A stretch of DNA of 64,000 nucleotides, taken from Lepidonotus clava (Eukaryota > Annelida > Polychaeta > Phyllodocida > Polynoidae). Made by a program: the position numbers and the translations under genes. Shown one piece after another: positions 42,305 to 53,079 of the stretch (positions within the stretch are counted from its first letter, which is position 1; each line of letters begins with the position of its first letter). The stretch is taken from assembly GCA_936440205.1 (NCBI GenBank), contig OW387135.1:28064792-28128791 (forward strand), in the 5' to 3' direction. The notes under the pieces were generated by a model. That model was not told the origin of the DNA. It worked only from the letters and a program-made list of their open reading frames with translations, and made no database searches.

Positions 42305-44340
42305 TTATTACATTTTTTTGTATTTGTTATACCTTGAAACTTCTTGTCTGAATAAGGTTCATGGAATCCGCACAGGGGGATCCCTATTTTAATATGGGCG
42401 CCCCCCCCCCTCCAACATTTCTGGATCTGCCCTAGCTTGCTGCATACCTTAATCTAGGACATATCTACATGTATACCTTATTGTGGCATATTCATTGTAT
42501 TAGAAAAGCCTATTTCCTCTTCCTAAACTTTGAATTCTGTTATTAAAAAAGGTCCACTTTTTGGATATGGTCACGCGCCCGCAGAAATTCCTGGATACGA
42601 GCCTGAAATGTAATGTGATTATTTGGGTAGGCCTAATTCTATGAGATGATGAGGGTTTCCTTTTAAAAAAGCTTGTTTGTGACGCAGCATGAAAGTAAGG
42701 AATGTGCACGAGGTCACAAATATTTGAGTAAGAAAGATGGTACTGGAAGTGATGTCACAAGGGGTCATGATGATCATGTGACCTGTATTGACCAATCAGC
42801 ATAAATCTTAGAGGTATATAAGCAGGGGTAGATACAGGATTTCGGCAAGGGGCAGCGTATAGCATTTGCGTGCATACATGCGACGTCTTTTTCTCTATGG
42901 CAAGTTTAAGGCCCCACCAAAGGGGGGGGGGGGGGGGGTGGCAGGACCCCCAGGACCCGATTGGACGTCCATCTAAGCCTGAGTTTTTTGTTTTTTTTTA
43001 TGAAATAAGCAGTTCCTTCTTGGTACTCAAAGTGTCAACACAGACTTCCTTCTTGTGTCTTATCGCCTAGAGCCTAGAAAACATAGAGATAACCGATTAT
43101 GAGGAATAAGCGACATACCGATACAGTAGGCCTACAGTTAGGCCGATAACTGTCTATGATTGGGCTTAGACGAATTAAGGCTAGAGGAATGACTAGACCA
43201 TGATAGTGGCATGGCACAAGATTAGCAGAGCAACTGGGTGGGGATGGGGAAAGAAACATCGGGCGCTAGGCCAACATGCTATCACCCTACCATGAATGGT
43301 GAAGAATCAGAATACATTCCCCCCGCTAGTGACTGATTATCTCAGTAGAAGCAGAGCATAAGGCACCCTCTCCACCCTCTTTTTCCACCCTTCCCCTCCG
43401 TTCCTCCCCTGAGTAACTACGAAGTCAACCCGTACTACTCGAGACATGCCTTAATTTCTGTTCCGCATCTCTCCATTCCTCTTGCGCTCCTGCACCCTGG
43501 CACAAGGACAAGGTGGCGGCCAACCCCTGACCTCAGACCAGGAACGGATCCAGGAGGGGCCGGGGGGGGGGGGGGACGGGCCTTGCTTCCCCCCCCCCCT
43601 CCCCCGTAAATTCATGTTTTTGGGGCCCCCGCCCCCCTCTACAAATTCCCCCAAGAAAATACAATATTTGAAAAAGGGGAAAACTGCAGATAGGCCTAAT
43701 CTCTCTTTTTATTTCATGTTTGTAATTCAATCAGTCACCAATTAAATGTTTTGTTTCCCTGATGTAGGGTTAGCCTGTCACAATAGGCCTACTAAAATAG
43801 AAGTATAGTAAATATGACACTCCCACTCTTCAGAGCTAATCTACGCATTATCATTGGTTCTAGGCCTAATCAGAGACCGTAAATAGACCAGGGGTCTCTA
43901 TGGTCTCTGATCTAATTAAGTTAGAATAGGCCTAATTCTGTTCAAAAGAAACGCGCTTTTTAAGTATAGATCTGTAATACAGCATGAAAAGATTTAATTT
44001 TGGGTCGGTAGATGAAGTAGGTTGCCGTGTTCAGGAAAGGGCATTTTATTTTGCTTTTTCGCAAGATCATTAAAATTGCCCTACCGAAAAAGCAAAATCA
44101 AATCAAATTTTTTAGAAAAACATAATTAACAAACGATAAAAAAAAAAGGTGTTTTCACAGGAAAACAAATGAAAAGAGGTAAGTGAAAGCTGACTGATCA
44201 TTTACCCTTTGTATGATAAATGGACAAGTGGCACTGATTTCCTCTGTTCTCTGCAACGATGCGGGATACGGTGGCTCAAGAGCTCGTGGCGGGAAGAAAC
44301 TAAGGTGTAGATTCCGCAGCGCCACCTTCTGGTTTTCAGA
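42305..44340. other. Host spacer between element A and POLD2
   Basis: No gene supported. It contains three degenerate G-run/C-run relics (about 42360-42430, 42830-42960 and 43535-43660) with 'ggatccagg' or 'tggatctgccc' edges like the hAT-type MITE at 7777-7933. The remainder is AT-rich intergenic DNA. The frames at 43451-43745 arise from the G/C runs. Confidence 0.6.
43535..43660. mobile_element. MITE-like G-run/C-run relic
   Basis: 'aggaacggatccaggaggggccgggg', a 14-base G run, then long C runs and 'cccccgtaaattc'. The 'cggatccag' edge matches the inner part of the 7777-7933 terminal repeat. The other edge is not identifiable. Confidence 0.35.
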
Positions 44341-44524
44341 CTAGTGTTGTTGATCGCCACAGGTGGCGCGGTCGATTGTCAACAAGACAAAGATGGCGGG
44401 AACTCTCTAAGTTTCACAAGACAGCTGTCATCTCCCAGTTCTAAGCACAGTTTAAACAATTACTATCTCATACAGCAGTGTCAGAAGTATCGTCTAGTCT
44501 ACCGAGGATATAACTAATCTGAAA
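44340..44524 (+). promoter_or_regulatory. POLD2 promoter and 5' UTR region
   Basis: Just upstream of the POLD2 start is a GC-richer TATA-less stretch (GCCACAGGTGGCGCGGTCG). It is followed by AAAGATGGCGGGA (44389-44401), which matches the YY1 element often found at transcription starts of housekeeping genes. Inferred from motif and position. Confidence 0.55.
44393..44410 (+). CDS. Upstream ORF in POLD2 leader (MAGTL)
   Basis: ATG GCG GGA ACT CTC TAA, formed by the ATG inside the YY1-type AAGATGGCGG motif, 115 bases before the main start. If transcription begins upstream of it, this five-codon frame would be met first by ribosomes. If transcription starts within the motif it may be skipped. 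Confidence 0.35.
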   Translation: MAGTL

Positions 44525-44747
44525 ATGATATTCACAACAAATGCTAAGACTGCACAGGCAGGAAAACTACTGTCGGAACCCACGGAACATGCGGCTTCGT
44601 TCGACCGAGTGGAGGGAGAGTACGAGAACAATTCCGAAAGGTTCAAATTAAAAAAGAAAGAATTTCAGCGTCAGTACGCGCATTTATATACAGAACGGTT
44701 ACTGACATGTCGACCACAGTTGGAGGAGGCTATAAAACTCAAATGGG
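44525..44747 (+). CDS. POLD2: POLD2 first coding exon (DNA polymerase delta subunit 2)
   Basis: The exon encodes 74 residues plus one base and ends at a strong donor (G|GTAAGTT). The match to the N-terminus of animal POLD2 (p50, the B-subunit) is clear: FDRVEGEYENNSERFKL here against the human FARV...Y.NSS..F.L, and FQRQYAHLYTERLL against FSRQYAHIYATRLI, then RPQLE....WG. POLD2 is the scaffold subunit that ties the catalytic subunit to POLD3 and POLD4 in the replicative polymerase delta. The start ATG has A at -3. The following exons are not found before 45938 and must lie beyond element B, outside the window. Confidence 0.92.
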
Positions 44748-44994
44748 GTAAGTTGTATTGAAATAATGCCGGATTGCCAAGTAATTTCTTCTATTATCGC
44801 CCATGAAAATATTGCCACTGAACAGTGAGTGTGTGACTTTACTAAAGGTAGCTAGCTCACTTACTTCTCAACTTTTGCTAAAGCTAGACTATTAACAGGG
44901 GCTGCCCCAGTTCTAGGGGCTCTCATAGACTGCGAATATCAATGATAGGATTTGGATGGAGCTCATACTTTAGATCTAGAGTAGAGGAGCCAGT

Positions 44995-45766
44995 TTTCGC
45001 GCACTAAGTCTAAGAGCTCAATACCGGGATTTCTTTACAAAATTATGTGATAATAGTTTGTATGTTCATGGTTTTTCATAGTATGTGGGGCAGATGAGGT
45101 GCTAATTCGTATTTGAAAAAATGAAAATAAAAATATTATTTTATTTTATTTTATTTTATTTTATTTTATTTTATTTTTTTTTTTTTTTAAATTTTTTTAT
45201 TTTTAAAAAAAAATTTTTTTTTTTTAAAAAAATTTTTACTTTTTGTCAGAATCCAGAGCCTTTGGATGCTAGATAAATCCCATATCTAGTCTCAGTGCCA
45301 TCCCACTCCACCCAATCCCACCCTAACCAGGGTGTGGGGCCTCTTTTGAGGCAAAACTCCTAAAAACATTTTTAGGTACCGTATTTTAAATCTACATGAT
45401 GCCTGATGAGACACTTGTCGAAACTGCTTTTTCAGTCTCTGACTGAACCCACACATTCAGCTCTCCCAGTCTCCCCCCAAGGAGAATTGGTTAGGGCCCC
45501 TGGATGGACCCTTAGCAACATAGCCAGGGTCCTCCCTTTGTGACATCACTTCCTTGGAGAGGGTATCTAGGCACTTGGGCAGGATCGCCGGATCCCAGCT
45601 CAAATAAGCGGTAGCATCTAGAAAGATCGGACACGTCCATAGCCTCGTATTATATAAAAATATTATTTTATGGTAGGTCTAGTATCAAGTCATTTTCTTA
45701 TGTCAATTCATCAGTTTTCGCGCACCTGGAGCCTATTTTCGCGCACTTTGGTTCTAGTTTTCGCGC
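44995..45766 (+). promoter_or_regulatory. Cluster of four E2F-type sites in POLD2 intron 1
   Basis: TTTCGCGC occurs at 44995-45002, 45716-45723, 45737-45744 and 45759-45766, each within TTTTCGCGCAC. This matches the E2F consensus TTTSGCGC. Replication genes are classical E2F targets. The last three are ~21-22 bp apart, so they may also be a small tandem duplication. Confidence 0.5.
45137..45238. repeat. (TTTTA)n microsatellite and A/T homopolymers
   Basis: About eight TTTTA units to 45175, then alternating long T and A runs. Low complexity. Confidence 0.95.
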
Positions 45767-45938
45767 ACTTTAGCATATTCTAAGTATAGAATCATATAAA
45801 TTGAAAAAATTATAAAAAAACATAAATAGAATGTCACAAGAGGAAGTTAGCTTGATATCCATGCGAGAAACACCTATGGAATACTTGGTTGGTTAATCAT
45901 ATCTATGTAATGAAGAAATGATATGCCGTCCCTGATTG

Positions 45939-46565
45939 TGAACTATTGTTAATGTTTGATTTAAGACTGCGTAATGTCCGTGTATATCCAAGTCTTCATG
46001 AGTCGTTTATCCAGAATGCCTGAGTAATTCAGACTGCGTTTAAAGTTTGTCCGTCCACTTCCCAATAGTTCAAAAGAAATGAACGATGAGGGAGCTTCTT
46101 AATATGATAGGTTTTTTATTCAATAAACATCTCATCCCGAGTCAAAGCCACCATGTATAAATCTTCATCAGTCCACCTCCCATCTCCTATCAGCAATCAA
46201 CCGCATTTAGAACACGAGTTGCTCCAACACCTTCTAGACCATTCTAGTACTCAGCTCCATTACAATCCTATGTCCGAGGTAGTTGGTATTGGTAAACTCC
46301 AGTCTGTTACACGGGAGCCGCTGTACTTACTCCAGGTAACTCCTTGGCTAAACCTACTTAGCTGATGTTCTCACTAAAACTCAGTGACTACTAACTACTA
46401 ACTGCTCGCTCCCTACCTTGCAGCGCCTTTTATACTGGTTAACAGGTGGCGCTAGGAGCGCAAGATATTTCTCCTAGAAGTAGACTAGAAGTAGACTTGC
46501 TAAGCCTGATCCTTGATGGATTATATAACACGAGAATATATTAAAAGTGCTAAGCTATTAGTACA
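45939..46565 (-). repeat. Element B 3' LTR
   Basis: About 627 bp. Reads TGAACTATTG...CTATTAGTACA on the plus strand, the reverse complement of the A LTRs, with scattered differences. The TATA box (46427-46434, minus strand) is retained. Confidence 0.95.
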
Positions 46566-46566
46566 T

Positions 46567-46579
46567 TCGACGGCGGTCA
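46567..46579 (-). repeat. 13-bp boundary repeat of the 3' module, element B
   Basis: TGACCGCCGTCGA on the minus strand next to the LTR. Its partner is at 51583-51595. Confidence 0.85.
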
Positions 46580-48016
46580 GGTGTTTGAGTTTAAGGAGGT
46601 GGACGACATAGCTCAAACCAAATGAAGATTTCAATCAAATGTGATAAAGTTTCCAATTTTTTGATGATTGGACATATATGTTATTATTACTTTTCATATG
46701 GAGAAACCATTGTGGGTGGCCTTGACTCTCGTGGTACATTCAGCACAGTGTCAATATAATCAGAAGTTCTTTTGTTCCTTCAGAAGTATAAACAAAGATA
46801 CATTCATATGATCGGTTTTGCTTTAGTACATTTTGCTGGTAGTTCCAGGTTGAGACTCAAGATCAATGAAAACATTCATAGGTTTCATGGTAAGTTCATA
46901 AATAAGATTATTTATCGAGTTGACTTCCATAGCTTGAAGCTCAAGGTTAGCGGAACCCGTTCATAAAGTGGCAAAGTAAGTGTTAAAGAATGATAACATG
47001 ATCATTTGTATGATAAAGTAATGGTGACATAATCATGGTGACAAAGTGACAAAGTCAGTTTCAGAGAATGAAAAAATATCATTATTGCGACACCCGTGCA
47101 TAAGGTGATAAAGTGAGTTTAGAGTTGTTAGCCCATAGTGAGGCTTAAGAATTGTGACACCCGTGCATAAGGTGACAAGGTAAGTTTTAAGGATGGTCAG
47201 CCATAATGGGGCTTAAGAATTACGACACCCGTGCATAAGGTGACAAAGTTAGTTTTTTGACTTAGTACATACATGTACAGATTCTGACATCTATGATTTG
47301 TAACACAAGTCAACAGAACTCAACATATATACAGTGTAAAGTTGTCTTAACCTTCCAAGAGTAACAAGTACACATCAAATTCAATTTCAGAACAAGTTAA
47401 CACAACATAAGTCAATACAGAGAATTCGGACATTTTGAACGAACGAATTTCATGATACAATGCGTGTCAAATTTCAATCAAACTTCAACCAGAACAACAT
47501 TATTTTCAATAAATACAAGGTCCCTGCATCTAATCTAGCAACATTATGCAGTTGGGTCTAGAAAATATTACCATCCGCGTCGCGCGCCCACCAGTCATGC
47601 TTAGTACATGTGTACTTAGCGGGACGCTTGACTGGAGTTCCCCTCCAGGGTTTTGACCTCGATTTGATTCCTCCAGGCGCGAAGCGCCCGGATGGCAAAT
47701 TTCTGTTTCGAACAAATTTGCGAGTTTGATGGTTCGACCTGATATTTTGGGCCGATATGAATTAATTCTGTCGCTTGATTATGTTGGTTGGGGACCTAAA
47801 CTTTAGTTTAGCACAGATTTTGTAAGAAATTATACGATGGTTTGATCATGCTAGCCAATTTCAAAATTTGGATCTTTTGGATCAAAAAGGGGTTTCCCAA
47901 ATTAGCCTCGTTTTGACGTCATTTTAATCAGTGCCGGCGGTATTTTTAACGTGTCAAGACGTGTTTTTTTCTTAGTCTTCAGTGTTATCTCTTATCTCTT
48001 CGCAACATCACCCAGC
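46580..48016. repeat. Element B 3' module, tandem repeats and CRE
   Basis: Contains three 67-bp tandem units with the 'GACACCCGTGCATAAGG' core (about 47084, 47151 and 47218), one more than element A, and degraded units at 46965-47060. The CRE TGACGTCA lies at 47914-47921. No other coding frame recognised. Confidence 0.7.
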
Positions 48017-48664
48017 ATGGTTCGCGTTGCCATTTTTTGCACCGAACGTGAGGCGGGCGTACAGGATTATCCTGATCTGATACAAAACCACACGGAGCAC
48101 ATCTACGTGGTTTTTCCGAGCGAAGAGGCCACGACGGCAGAGCTGGCGGGCTTTGCGTTTGCTCACCACATGATGTATCCTGATGACATTTTAATAGTGA
48201 TTACGAATTTACTTGACATTCTAACCTGGGACCCGGATCTACGATTATATCTTCCTTTGTTTATTAACCCGGACGCCGTTGTCAACTTCTACGCTGAACT
48301 TTTTAATCGTGCCTTCATGAACCTACAGGCCCACCCTGCTCCAGCGACCCTCATCCTCGCGACCCCCTCGGGCTTTGATGCCCGCAGTTGGGCGCGCACG
48401 GACAGCGACGGATCTCTGCAACGGTGGATTAACCGCATCATTCCCCGGATTAGCCGCGAAGTTAAAAGGGCGAACGACTGGTTCGACGTGCCGACGGTCA
48501 ACACCGGTCATGCCCTCCATCTCTCCAAGGTAGTGGCTGACGGTGTTATGACCGTCAATGATTTTCGCGAACTGGAAGACGGGTACATGCCGTCCACCCG
48601 GGTGTTGCGCCGTTGGGCCCGAGCCCTGGGCCGGGTCTTTGTACGGTTGCCAGTTTCTCACTAA
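48017..48664 (+). CDS. Antisense ORF in element B (SGNH-like pattern)
   Basis: 215 codons, ATG in context CCAGCATGG, stop TAA. Collinear with the 39639-40286 ORF of element A with only scattered substitutions and the same length. It is transcribed opposite to the rest of element B, hence in the same direction as POLD2. The CRE at 47914-47921 is 96 bp upstream. Function unknown; see the element A entry for the fold guess. Confidence 0.65.
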   Translation: MVRVAIFCTEREAGVQDYPDLIQNHTEHIYVVFPSEEATTAELAGFAFAHHMMYPDDILIVITNLLDILTWDPDLRLYLPLFINPDAVVNFYAELFNRAFMNLQAHPAPATLILATPSGFDARSWARTDSDGSLQRWINRIIPRISREVKRANDWFDVPTVNTGHALHLSKVVADGVMTVNDFRELEDGYMPSTRVLRRWARALGRVFVRLPVSH

Positions 48665-51582
48665 ACCGGCGGCACTCCCCCCCCCCCTTTGTACATAGTT
48701 TTAATTCCGGGGTGATTCCCACCAAGTAATTTGTGAGTCCAATTCCCGGCCTGTGATTAGGACACTTAATTTCCGGGTTGGTTCCGCCAAGTGATTCTGC
48801 CGATCCAATTCCCGGCCAGTGATTAGTACACCTAAGTTTATATATCCAAGAGGAGCAGCCCACACGTTCTGACGGAGCTCCAGACTGTTCACATGGGAGG
48901 ACACAGACATTTTCACCGCCCTGGCTTGTCGTCGGACACCGCCCTCCTTTCGGTTCAGCTGGACCTTCATCTCGTCCACCCCCACGCCTGGTGAGTACTG
49001 TCCCTAATTTTCCTTGTTATTAGCACGTTAGGTAGGCCACTAACCCATAGGATTTTAAGGAGATTGTTGGCCAGGAACTAGTTAGCAGTTTTCTCAGCTC
49101 GCCTTCACGTTGTTGAATTCCGGAAGCTGATGTCATTCCCGGAACCAGAAACTGTGTTTCGCTGGTGATTTTTGTAACGGGTAACGTGGGTGGCCACCTG
49201 GTGTTTACTTTTGGTTCCAAGATGGTGGACGCGGGCTGAGAACTAGGACCTTGTGTACTAAACTCATTATCTTTTCCAGGTTCTGTGGTTATTGCTGAAA
49301 ATATGAACGGCGTAAGATGGTAGTGTTTGGCACTGATAGACGTCGAGCTATATGATTTTAGTGGGAGGGATTGTTTAGGCGAACATGATCAAACATTTTA
49401 CTTCGCGCGTGGTTGGGCGATAATAGAAGGTTTTACTGATTAGAGGTTTGTTGACATTACCGATTCAAGCAGGCTCTCAATGTGTGTGGGTAATTTGCGC
49501 CGTGTTGGCCTTGTGTGTTATTGTATTACTATTAACTACTAGTTGACTGACACCGCACCAATGGAGTTGTGTGGATGACCAGGGATTCCGGTCTGGGTTG
49601 TACAGCACTAGATTTACTGTAACAGAATTCTTTGTTTTAGTCGTTCTCCGTACAGGACATTAGTGTAAACGTCTACATTGGAAACAATTCACATGGGGCG
49701 TCCTAGGGAATAAGCACTTCCTAGGGTGTTCACCCTGGTAAGTTTAGAGTAACTGTAGGTGACCAAGTATTTTGGTCCAGATTGCCCAGCATTAGATTGG
49801 CTGTGACAGAATTCTTTGATGAGTTGTCCCCCTTACAGAGTACAGGAAAGATTGCCGTGTCGGCCACGTGAGGCGACACCACAGGTGGAGCCGTCCAACA
49901 AGCTGTTGGCGACTCCAAGGTAAGTTTGAGAGGGAGTGGCAAGAGCCACCAATACCCGTCCCATATTGAGTCTAACGACAAGACTTCGTCAGTGTCATGG
50001 TGTTAGAATAAGTTTTATAGCGAGTATTATTGTGCTGGGTTGTCCAGATGAGGAGACAATACTACTGCAAGGAAACCAGAACGAAGCCTTCAAGACACTG
50101 AATGAGCTCCCAGACAGAGGTTCGGTGTTGTCGTTGTCAAGAAAGGAATGGTGTTCTCGTTAAAGAAAACTAGAAAGGTACCAAAATTCACAGCAAAGAT
50201 TACCAAACATCCCAAACAGCGATATATTTGCGAGTTAGGTGGGAACAGTTACACACATCGTTCTGGGCTCAGTTGCCATGAAAATGTGCATTTTCAGGAT
50301 CTCACGAGTGTCCGAAACGTGATGCAAAACTCACACGTTTGGACTCTCTTACAGACCACGTGAGGGGATAAGAATAATGATAGGAACTGGGTCTATTGTG
50401 GTTTACTTAAGAAGCTACTTTGGTTTTCCAAGAGTCAATGCTCTTGACAACACACTTTATGTACATTGTCATAGAATAATTTTCCAATACACTCCAAGGG
50501 TTTATATGTAAACAAGTAAACACCCCCCCCAAGGGTGACAACTGTTCTAACATATCTGACTTCATTTTTGTGAAGTGCAACTTTAACCAGAGTTTGTTCT
50601 TATTGAATGGTTATGTTAAGACAAAATCCCTTCCCCTTTGTTAGTTACAGGTGGTAGCTCGGCGTTCACCCCCTATGTTCAATCTGGGGTTTGAAGACCG
50701 AGTTCCACTTTATACTGGGTAGTGGCGCCCTCTTAACGAGATAAACAGGTGCGCCCCCAACACCAAACGGTTCACTGAATAGATATTACACCTATGTTAA
50801 CAGTAACATCTTACTGTTTACCCTATACTTTACATCACATGGGGAAAGCCAACATGACAAACGGTGGGGTAGCGTTTCATTCCGTACAAGTATAAATGTC
50901 ATTAAAGGACATTAAGTATTAACCATACAAAGGAAGGCGAGATTATTCGTTACTTGAAAAGTTATCACTAGAGGGTCGGGTCTCAGATTCAGGTTCATTT
51001 CTGATCTGATTCCCGGTCCTCATTAGTTACACGTGGTTTGTCGGTACCCCCATCCATAGAACCAGAATGGGCAGCACCGAGTTTCCCATTGTTATAGTCG
51101 GGAGCAGACTGCATATTTTTTTTTTTTTTTAATATGCAGCCTACACCCCCTTTAAATTATAGAGATGTGTAAATGCATCTCCTCAGATCACTCACTTCCA
51201 GGCAGCACCTAGTAAGTCGGGCCTTTACCGAAGTACAGTACAAGGTTAAACCCGTCCTTTGTTCAGGTCTATGCCCGTTTTTCTTGTGGAGAGTCAAGAC
51301 TACTCCTGAAAAGACTCCGCCCCCAGCTTATCCTAACTATGCGCACGCGGAGCAGGAATATGTTAGTACTAAAGACAACTTTAGGATTTTAGTTTCCTAC
51401 TAATAGACTGGGTAGACTATTAGCTATGGGTGTCAACTAAGTTTTTGCAGCCGTTCGTTAGGGAATTAGTAGACCGTGTCCCCCCTCTTCAGCTCAACTG
51501 TTGAGCGGAGACCCGGTTACTTTTTAGCGCCACGACGGCGGCCAAGACTAGTATTTCATTTATTTATTTATTTTTTTTTTTC
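48665..51582 (+). other. Element B 3' module with splice-like signals and zinc-finger remnant
   Basis: Read on the plus strand, i.e. antisense to element B. Strong donor-like sites are CTG|GTGAGTA at 48991, CTG|GTAAGTT at 49738 and AAG|GTAAGTT at 49920. An acceptor-like site, TTTTCCAG, ends near 49280. A C2H2 finger remnant lies at 50217-50370. The 65-bp tandem pair is at about 48710-48840. Repeats matching element A 38461-38745 are at about 49560-49860. Confidence 0.5.
50217..50370 (+). pseudogene. Antisense C2H2 zinc-finger remnant in element B
   Basis: Counterpart of 37936-38090. RYICELGGNSYTHRSG then LSCHENVH, preceded by a basic linker (KHPKQ), then a second finger-like stretch in another frame. 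A fossil. Confidence 0.45.
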
Positions 51583-51779
51583 TCGACGGCGGTCAACTCT
51601 GAAGCCGCACGTCTTCTTTATTAATTTTAATTATTTCTAATTTACCCGGGTCGAAACTTGACTTCTTGCCGTTTTGCCTCAGACCCGGTTAAAACTGGTC
51701 TAAACATGCCTAAATAACTTAGTCTTGTACCTTTGGGCAGTTGTTCATTATTTTCTTTCTTTTTGATACTGTTCTCGTT

Positions 51780-51810
51780 GGATCCTGACTTTATGGTAAA
51801 GTCAGGATCC
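51780..51810. repeat. Perfect 14-bp hairpin, element B copy
   Basis: Same stem as 36490-36520 in element A. Confidence 0.9.
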
Positions 51811-53079
51811 CTTGACTTAAGACATACGATGATCCGGCGGCCCTTTACACATAACCAAGACGATGGGGCTATTAATAAGGACAGCACCTCGCTCCACCGC
51901 CTTGTGGGTTTTCGCTACGGCTTCTCCCGCCCCAGGGATGGCTTGTCCAGTCTGAGGGAGTCGCGATATGGTAAGAGAGAAAGCCGAGCACCCTGTGAAT
52001 GTCACCAGTTCGCCGTTGTCCCGTAACTACCTTTCCTTGTGACCTCCGTTATAATTTCTGAATATAGCACGCCTTGGTAGGAATTGTACATATCCTTGCC
52101 CGTCGCAGCGTGCCCATACCAGAAGCAAACGAGCCACGTATAAGGTACTCTCGTGTGCTGTCACGGAGCGTTCCCCCCGAGAATGTTAGTAAATTCTGCG
52201 TTCATATGTTCTTTTTCACAACTTGCCCAGAATTCCCTGAGGAAGGGCTCTTAGTTAAATAAATATTGGGTTGCTTTATATATTCAGTTTTTAGGTAAAT
52301 TTCTTTCTATTCGTCGATTTTTTTGTGATGAAGAGACCGCTTGTCAGGAGCCAATCCACCCGGGGCATAGTGACTGCCATGGTCGGGCGTCCACCCCAGT
52401 GCCCTTCGCAGCGTCAGTGACGCGTAACCCCAACGTCCTGCCTCCTGTCAGGCACCACTGACACCAGGCATGTGGGCAGGCTCCTGCTGCTTGTGCAGCC
52501 CCCTCATCTTTGAGAAGATTATATATGTAAGCATGCTAAAGAATAGACAGTGGCGTTCCCCAAGTGACTCCTGTACTGCAGCCCGATCCTAGCGGTAACA
52601 ACAGCACAGGGGTCAGGTGTAGATGGTACTTGCTTGGGGAAGTTCACTTCGCTCGTTGGGAGCATTGGTCCTGTTGAGCGCTCCTAGGTTTTATACAGAA
52701 TTTTGAGTATCTTTTTAAATGCTAAAATTTCGCGACACTAGGATCGGTTCCAAATGGTTCCCTACTTTAAAAGAGTTGCCAAATCGATAACAATGAGAGT
52801 GTTGAGCTAGGCTACCGGGCATGGGACACTCGACTTGAGAGAAATTTAGATAACCCATGGGTCCATAGAGAGACGGTTGGACCAGCCTACCCGACCCAGG
52901 TTTCCCTGGTTGGTGAATCCTTATTGATCAGGTTAGTCAACAGAACCCTACCTACCCAAACAGGTATTGCCCAGCGAACTTCCTGTAACATTTCAGTTTT
53001 AGTACTCGTACCTTTGTGTTATTAATTCACCAATTTTACCTGTACAGCGCTAGGCCAGGTCTTAACACTCGTTACATTG
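51811..53079 (-). other. Element B noncoding region after env
   Basis: Matches 35218-36490 of element A in reverse. No domain recognised. Confidence 0.6.

Larger units (their letters stand above)
44748..45938 (+). other. POLD2 intron 1, part before element B
   Basis: No second exon seen. It contains four TTTCGCGC motifs, a (TTTTA)n run and an A/T homopolymer block at about 45176-45238. The intron is then interrupted by element B at 45939 and is at least 19 kb long. Confidence 0.75.
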
